Shown piece by piece: positions 59,815 through 64,000 of a stretch of 64,000 bases of DNA. This DNA is from Alphaproteobacteria bacterium (GTDB lineage: Bacteria; Pseudomonadota; Alphaproteobacteria; RF32; CAG-239): positions 1 through 64,000 of the forward strand of contig SUUZ01000003.1 of the NCBI GenBank assembly GCA_015062235.1. The letters run 5' to 3'. The notes beneath the pieces were generated by a model, which ran no database searches, was not told where the DNA came from, and saw only the letters and a list, made by a program, of their open reading frames with translations. Made by a program: the position numbers and the translations under genes. How positions within the stretch are numbered: the first letter of the stretch is position 1; the number at the start of each line of letters is the position of its first letter.

Positions 59815-62800
59815 CTAATTTGCACGAATGATACGCCCTTTTTTTATAATATTTTCATTAGAAACTTCTTCTTGTTTTTGAATATTTAGCTTTTCCCTTG
59901 AAAAATCAAGAACTCTTACTTCCTCGCTACTAATTTCTTGTTCTGCATTCTTAATCTCTTCTAAATCTCGAACAACTGTTAATGTTTTTCCTGTTTTTTT
60001 AATACTGATACTTCCAGTATTTTCCTCAACTCTACGTCTATTTTCTTCATCTTCAATTTTAGTATTATATTCTTCCTCGGCAGCCAAAATCTTAGAATCT
60101 ACCATTTTTTTAAAAATATCTATATCTTGTTTTAAGATATCTCGACCATTTTTAATTTGTTCGTAACTAAAATTTAAGTCCTGATTACGTTGCTCATATA
60201 TTTTAGCATCAGCATCTTCACCCATCACAAGTTTTTGATGTTTTTCTACATCATTATTTATATTTTCCAGTTTTTCTATCTTACTATCAATTTGTTCTTT
60301 TAGTAAACTCACCTCTGGATCTGTATCCAAACTATAAGTTGTAATAATACTTGCTAAGCGCTCTCTATACTTATCATTCAATGAATTAAACATAAAAACA
60401 TCTTGCTTAAACTGATTATGAATATCAACCACCCTATTATATTCAGCCTCCCCTTGTTTTTTTAAATCATTTAAATATATTTCACTAACCTTTCCTGTAC
60501 ATATTTCAATTTCTTGCAAAGCAATATTATTTGCACCTTTTAACTTATTAATTACTTCATTGTCTATTTTTACAATATCCACACTATTGAACGTTTCAAC
60601 AAGAGCTGCTAATATAGCTGCCAATTCTTGCTTCAACAAATTATACTTATTTACACTATCCTCACTAAAAGCTATTTGCTCTTTACTTTCTATTTCTTTC
60701 TCAAGATTATTTCTCGTACTTTTTACCAAATCATCTGCAATTTTTTTCTGCTCATCATACAAATTAGTCCAATAATTTTTTTCAGCTTCAATTTCTGCCT
60801 CTTTTGCAGCCTCTCGTTGCTCCTCTTTTGCCTGATACATCTTAAATAATGAGCTAACATTAACATCAACATTAGGATTATCCATTCCATTTTTCAAAGA
60901 AAAAGAAAATTCAGGCAAATACTTTGGTTCATTATATTTAACATTAAATACAACATTCATCGTCCAATCATCTATATTTCCCTCTCCATAAGCCTTTATT
61001 TCTGAATTTACATTACCCAACGATACATCCGCTAAACTATAATTTCCTGAATCAACAATTACTCGCCCTGATAACTTATCAATTAATGTTTTTCCTGACT
61101 CTACATTATTTTTAACAAATTCTGACAATCCATCCTTTTTTTCTCTTTTGATCAAATCATCATAAATCGCTTGCAAATTAATACCTCCAACCTCTGTTGT
61201 TGTAGCTTTAAACTCTCCTTTACCTTTAAGACTACTAACAAAAGATTTTAAACTATCTGCTTTTGAATTAAAATCAAATCTTGTCGAAAATTTACCACCT
61301 TTAAGATTATAAGTTTTCCCTCCAATTGAAAAATCTGTCATATTTGCTTCTGGCATATTAACATTTGCACTAATAGAGGGTTCCCCAATCATATGCAAAG
61401 TTAGTGCTCCAGTCATTGGTGTATTTTTATAAACAGCTGCAAAACTACCTATTTCCACAACACCATTCACTAAAGATACACCAAAATCAGCATCTTTAAA
61501 CAAATGTCTACCAACTGATAACTCATCAACCTTTACATCTGCCTTCATATTAATACCAATATACGGAGAATAATCTATTTTATTAGTTGCCCAAAAAGGT
61601 TTATCTAAAAATGATACTAGAGCAGGCGCCTCCTCTCCTCTAATTTGAAAATCAGTTTTTGCCTTAGCTAAATATTTATCCAACTCTAACTTATTAACTT
61701 TAAAATTTCCAATAATGCTCGGACGCTCCCCACTATCTTCATACGATGCACTACCTGATAAAGCGGTATAGCCAACATTAACATTCAAGTTGCTAAAATC
61801 CATATTTTTATCATTTCCAACAATTTTTGATTTAAACCTAAACAATCCAAGATTAGATGACGCAGGCTCATATTTAGCTTTAATATTTTGCAACAATCTA
61901 CTCAAATCTGGGTGCTTTACATCCAATTCTCCATCAAATTCTAAATTATCATTCAGTTTATGGACTCGTCCTTTATAACTTGCATTCATAGAACCTATAT
62001 CAAATACCATATTAGTAGCAAAATCATCACTACTTCCATTTATAGCTCCATTTATACTGAATTTACTAAACTTCTTATAATCCAAATTAGGAACTTTAAG
62101 TTCTAATTTATTAATCAATGAAATAACATCATCACTCTTTATATCATATTGCAAATTATCCATTTGCGGAATATTACCAAAACCAGCAACAGATCCCTTT
62201 AAACCAACATATGTATTGGCAACTTTTTCAATATTACAATATTCTATATCCATCTTACCTTTTAATATATTTCCTTTAAAATCCACTTTTTCAAAGGGCA
62301 TACTCTCATAAATAACCAAATCTGCTTTAGCGTTTAACACCATGTCAAAATCATTTAAAATTCCTAATTTACTAAATCTATATGCCATCCTTTGAGCCCA
62401 AGTCTTACTTTTTTCCTCTTCTGGTAATGAACTAATATAGTTATCAAAATTTATTGTATCGGCGGTCAACACCAACATTATGTCTTTTCTTTCACCCAAT
62501 ATCACTCCCACCTCTCCAGATAAGGTACTTTTATCTAAACTAACTTTAATTGGGGATAGCTGAAATCTATCGAAATTGCCCGCTATTTTAGCTGTCAAAA
62601 GCATTTTTTTATAAACCGATGCAGCATTAGCTTTAGGTTCTAAATTTAACCACCTTAATGTTTTCATCAAATCCGTCGCATTAAGTGTCGTTTCTGCTTG
62701 ATAATACACTTCATCATTATACGGATAAACACTCCCCTTAAGTTTAAAATTGGTATCACCAGGCAACATAACGCTCAAATTGTCAACAGACAGTGTATCA

Positions 62801-63933
62801 TTATCAAAGGAAAATGATGTCTCTAAATTTTTCAAACCCTGTCCATCAATTGAAGATCTAACTGCTTTTATGTCAGCCGTCAAATTAATCGGATAATCTG
62901 GTGCGTACGCTTCCTCAACATATTTACGAACAAATCCCCTAACAAACCCAGCTAACGGATCCAAATTTAAATCAGCAAAATCAAAGTTCGTAGTAATATC
63001 CCATACTTCCGTATCATCAAGAGGAATCTGTATATTACCAGCTCCTTGTGTATCACCATATTTTACAACAATATTAGATAAATTAGCATTTTGAGAATTA
63101 AGAGCCAAATCAAATCCTAACGCTAAAGGCTCATTATATTCTGCTGACATTTTTAAAGATGGCCAATTATCATTAATAAACCCACTCAATTTTTGTGTTT
63201 CAACAATAACATTGCCATTCAAAACTCTATTAATAAGATGAAATGAACCATCAAACCTAATATAACTATCTGATTTAGGATGAGTAACCACAGCATTTAA
63301 TGTTGTCGCATAACTTTCTGATAACTTCCCCAATGTTATCGCAAAACCTTGAGGTGTATTTCCTTTTAAATAATTACCCTCAATCCTAAAAGGACCAAAA
63401 ATACTTTGAGCTGAAACTTCTCCACTCAAATTAGTTAATTTAAAACTAATCCCTGCCTCTTGAGCTTCAAAATTAACTTCCGCATTTTGCAAAGAGACAC
63501 TATTAAGCACCATTTTAGTATCTTCCATCATTTGACGTTGATCAGGACTTAAATCACCTTGCCAATTAATACCTCCTTTATCCCAATCAACATTAATAAT
63601 GACACCATCAAGTACCATCCTCTTTACATCAAATTCACCTTTCAACAATGGCATTAAAGACATTTCTACCATTACATTCTTAATATCTAATAATGGTTTT
63701 TCTCCCACCTCATCTGAATTATAAACTTTTGCATTAATTGCTTTCAAATATGGAGTGGGGAAAACCTCAAAACTAACTCTACCATCAAAACTAATGTGCT
63801 TACCTGTTAAATCATAAAACTGTTTAGATATCCGCTCTTTATGCTGATTCCAATCTATTGTCATAATATACAAAGCCGCTCCCGCTATCGCCAGAACCAA
63901 CAAAATCACTATACCCCAAACAATCTTTCTCAC
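59815..63933 (-). CDS. Large AsmA-family inner-membrane protein with coiled-coil C terminus
   Basis: 1372 aa, longer than E. coli AsmA (617). One N-terminal membrane helix (residues 4-24) precedes the AsmA N-terminal domain (FEVFPTPYLKAINAKVYN, PLLKGEFDVKRMVLDGV). A very long beta-rich periplasmic region follows, and AsmA-C type sequence lies near residues 940-1040 (MTGALTLHMIGEPSISANVNMPEANMTDFSIGGKTYNLKGGKFST...). The last 290 residues are charged and helical (KEEQREAAKEAEIEAEKNYWTNLYDEQ). Such proteins are bridges for phospholipid transport in the envelope. It is 72 bp upstream of galU. Confidence 0.9.
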   Translation of the reverse strand: MRKIVWGIVILLVLAIAGAALYIMTIDWNQHKERISKQFYDLTGKHISFDGRVSFEVFPTPYLKAINAKVYNSDEVGEKPLLDIKNVMVEMSLMPLLKGEFDVKRMVLDGVIINVDWDKGGINWQGDLSPDQRQMMEDTKMVLNSVSLQNAEVNFEAQEAGISFKLTNLSGEVSAQSIFGPFRIEGNYLKGNTPQGFAITLGKLSESYATTLNAVVTHPKSDSYIRFDGSFHLINRVLNGNVIVETQKLSGFINDNWPSLKMSAEYNEPLALGFDLALNSQNANLSNIVVKYGDTQGAGNIQIPLDDTEVWDITTNFDFADLNLDPLAGFVRGFVRKYVEEAYAPDYPINLTADIKAVRSSIDGQGLKNLETSFSFDNDTLSVDNLSVMLPGDTNFKLKGSVYPYNDEVYYQAETTLNATDLMKTLRWLNLEPKANAASVYKKMLLTAKIAGNFDRFQLSPIKVSLDKSTLSGEVGVILGERKDIMLVLTADTINFDNYISSLPEEEKSKTWAQRMAYRFSKLGILNDFDMVLNAKADLVIYESMPFEKVDFKGNILKGKMDIEYCNIEKVANTYVGLKGSVAGFGNIPQMDNLQYDIKSDDVISLINKLELKVPNLDYKKFSKFSINGAINGSSDDFATNMVFDIGSMNASYKGRVHKLNDNLEFDGELDVKHPDLSRLLQNIKAKYEPASSNLGLFRFKSKIVGNDKNMDFSNLNVNVGYTALSGSASYEDSGERPSIIGNFKVNKLELDKYLAKAKTDFQIRGEEAPALVSFLDKPFWATNKIDYSPYIGINMKADVKVDELSVGRHLFKDADFGVSLVNGVVEIGSFAAVYKNTPMTGALTLHMIGEPSISANVNMPEANMTDFSIGGKTYNLKGGKFSTRFDFNSKADSLKSFVSSLKGKGEFKATTTEVGGINLQAIYDDLIKREKKDGLSEFVKNNVESGKTLIDKLSGRVIVDSGNYSLADVSLGNVNSEIKAYGEGNIDDWTMNVVFNVKYNEPKYLPEFSFSLKNGMDNPNVDVNVSSLFKMYQAKEEQREAAKEAEIEAEKNYWTNLYDEQKKIADDLVKSTRNNLEKEIESKEQIAFSEDSVNKYNLLKQELAAILAALVETFNSVDIVKIDNEVINKLKGANNIALQEIEICTGKVSEIYLNDLKKQGEAEYNRVVDIHNQFKQDVFMFNSLNDKYRERLASIITTYSLDTDPEVSLLKEQIDSKIEKLENINNDVEKHQKLVMGEDADAKIYEQRNQDLNFSYEQIKNGRDILKQDIDIFKKMVDSKILAAEEEYNTKIEDEENRRRVEENTGSISIKKTGKTLTVVRDLEEIKNAEQEISSEEVRVLDFSREKLNIQKQEEVSNENIIKKGRIIRAN

Positions 63934-64000
63934 TTTTTAGTCCTCAAATAAAAAAGAATTTTACTTATTGCATTACTAGCAAATAATCTTTGCTTTTATA
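63934..64000. other. Right edge, upstream of the AsmA-family gene
   Basis: 67 AT-rich bases with no recognisable feature; the upstream control region of the large gene lies partly beyond the edge. Confidence 0.5.

Overview
This window reads as a stretch of chromosome from a strongly AT-rich alphaproteobacterium, probably anaerobic or host-associated. The evidence is a sigma-32 with an RpoH box, the uvrC-pgsA and mtaB-ftsY pairings, clustered GANTC (CcrM-type) sites at growth-gene promoters, and a flavodiiron protein of the kind common in anaerobes. The species assignment is inference. Nearly all genes are intact. I see no prophage, insertion sequence or CRISPR array.

Layout. 1-592: the start of a cysteine-rich secreted protein gene on the minus strand and its upstream region. 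593-14376: the S10-spc-alpha ribosomal cluster on the minus strand (rpsJ to rplO, then secY-adk, then rpsM-rpsK-rpoA), cut into at least three transcription units. 14377-25416: the S10 control region with a cluster of GANTC sites, two unknown genes, ftsH, a DsbA-like oxidoreductase, a PhoU-like/Pit phosphate pair with rlmH, rsfS-obgE-rpmA-rplU, a nuclease and a lipoprotein. 25417-26635: a second copy of the cysteine-rich protein gene and its upstream region, inverted relative to the first. 26759-33936: a two-component system with an acidic partner protein, pgsA, uvrC, two small membrane proteins and a cation exchanger. 34086-42427: rpoC and rpoB under their own promoter. 42768-52280: a beta-barrel protein, mtaB-ftsY, a flavodiiron protein, a LysR-like regulator, a NUDIX protein, a CBS/CorC protein, tRNA-Thr, murA and a META lipoprotein. 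52334-57209: rplQ (displaced from rpoA), an unknown protein with an adenine/cytosine methyltransferase, rpoH, and a second LysR-like regulator with a structured leader. 57359-58730: a metallothionein-CsoR-CDF metal operon. 58855-63933: a GalU-like enzyme and a very large AsmA-family protein.

The most notable discovery is a pair of apparent invertible promoters. Upstream of both cysteine-rich protein genes lie two near-perfect palindromic sites (arms around a 6-base core CCACCG) in opposite orientation. Each pair encloses exactly 121 bp carrying a good -35/-10 promoter with a 17-base spacer. In both copies the promoter points away from the gene, so both loci appear to be in the OFF state, and inversion between the sites would switch them ON. 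No recombinase gene is in this window, so it would have to act in trans. The two roughly 330-bp copies also form an inverted repeat around the whole ribosomal cluster.
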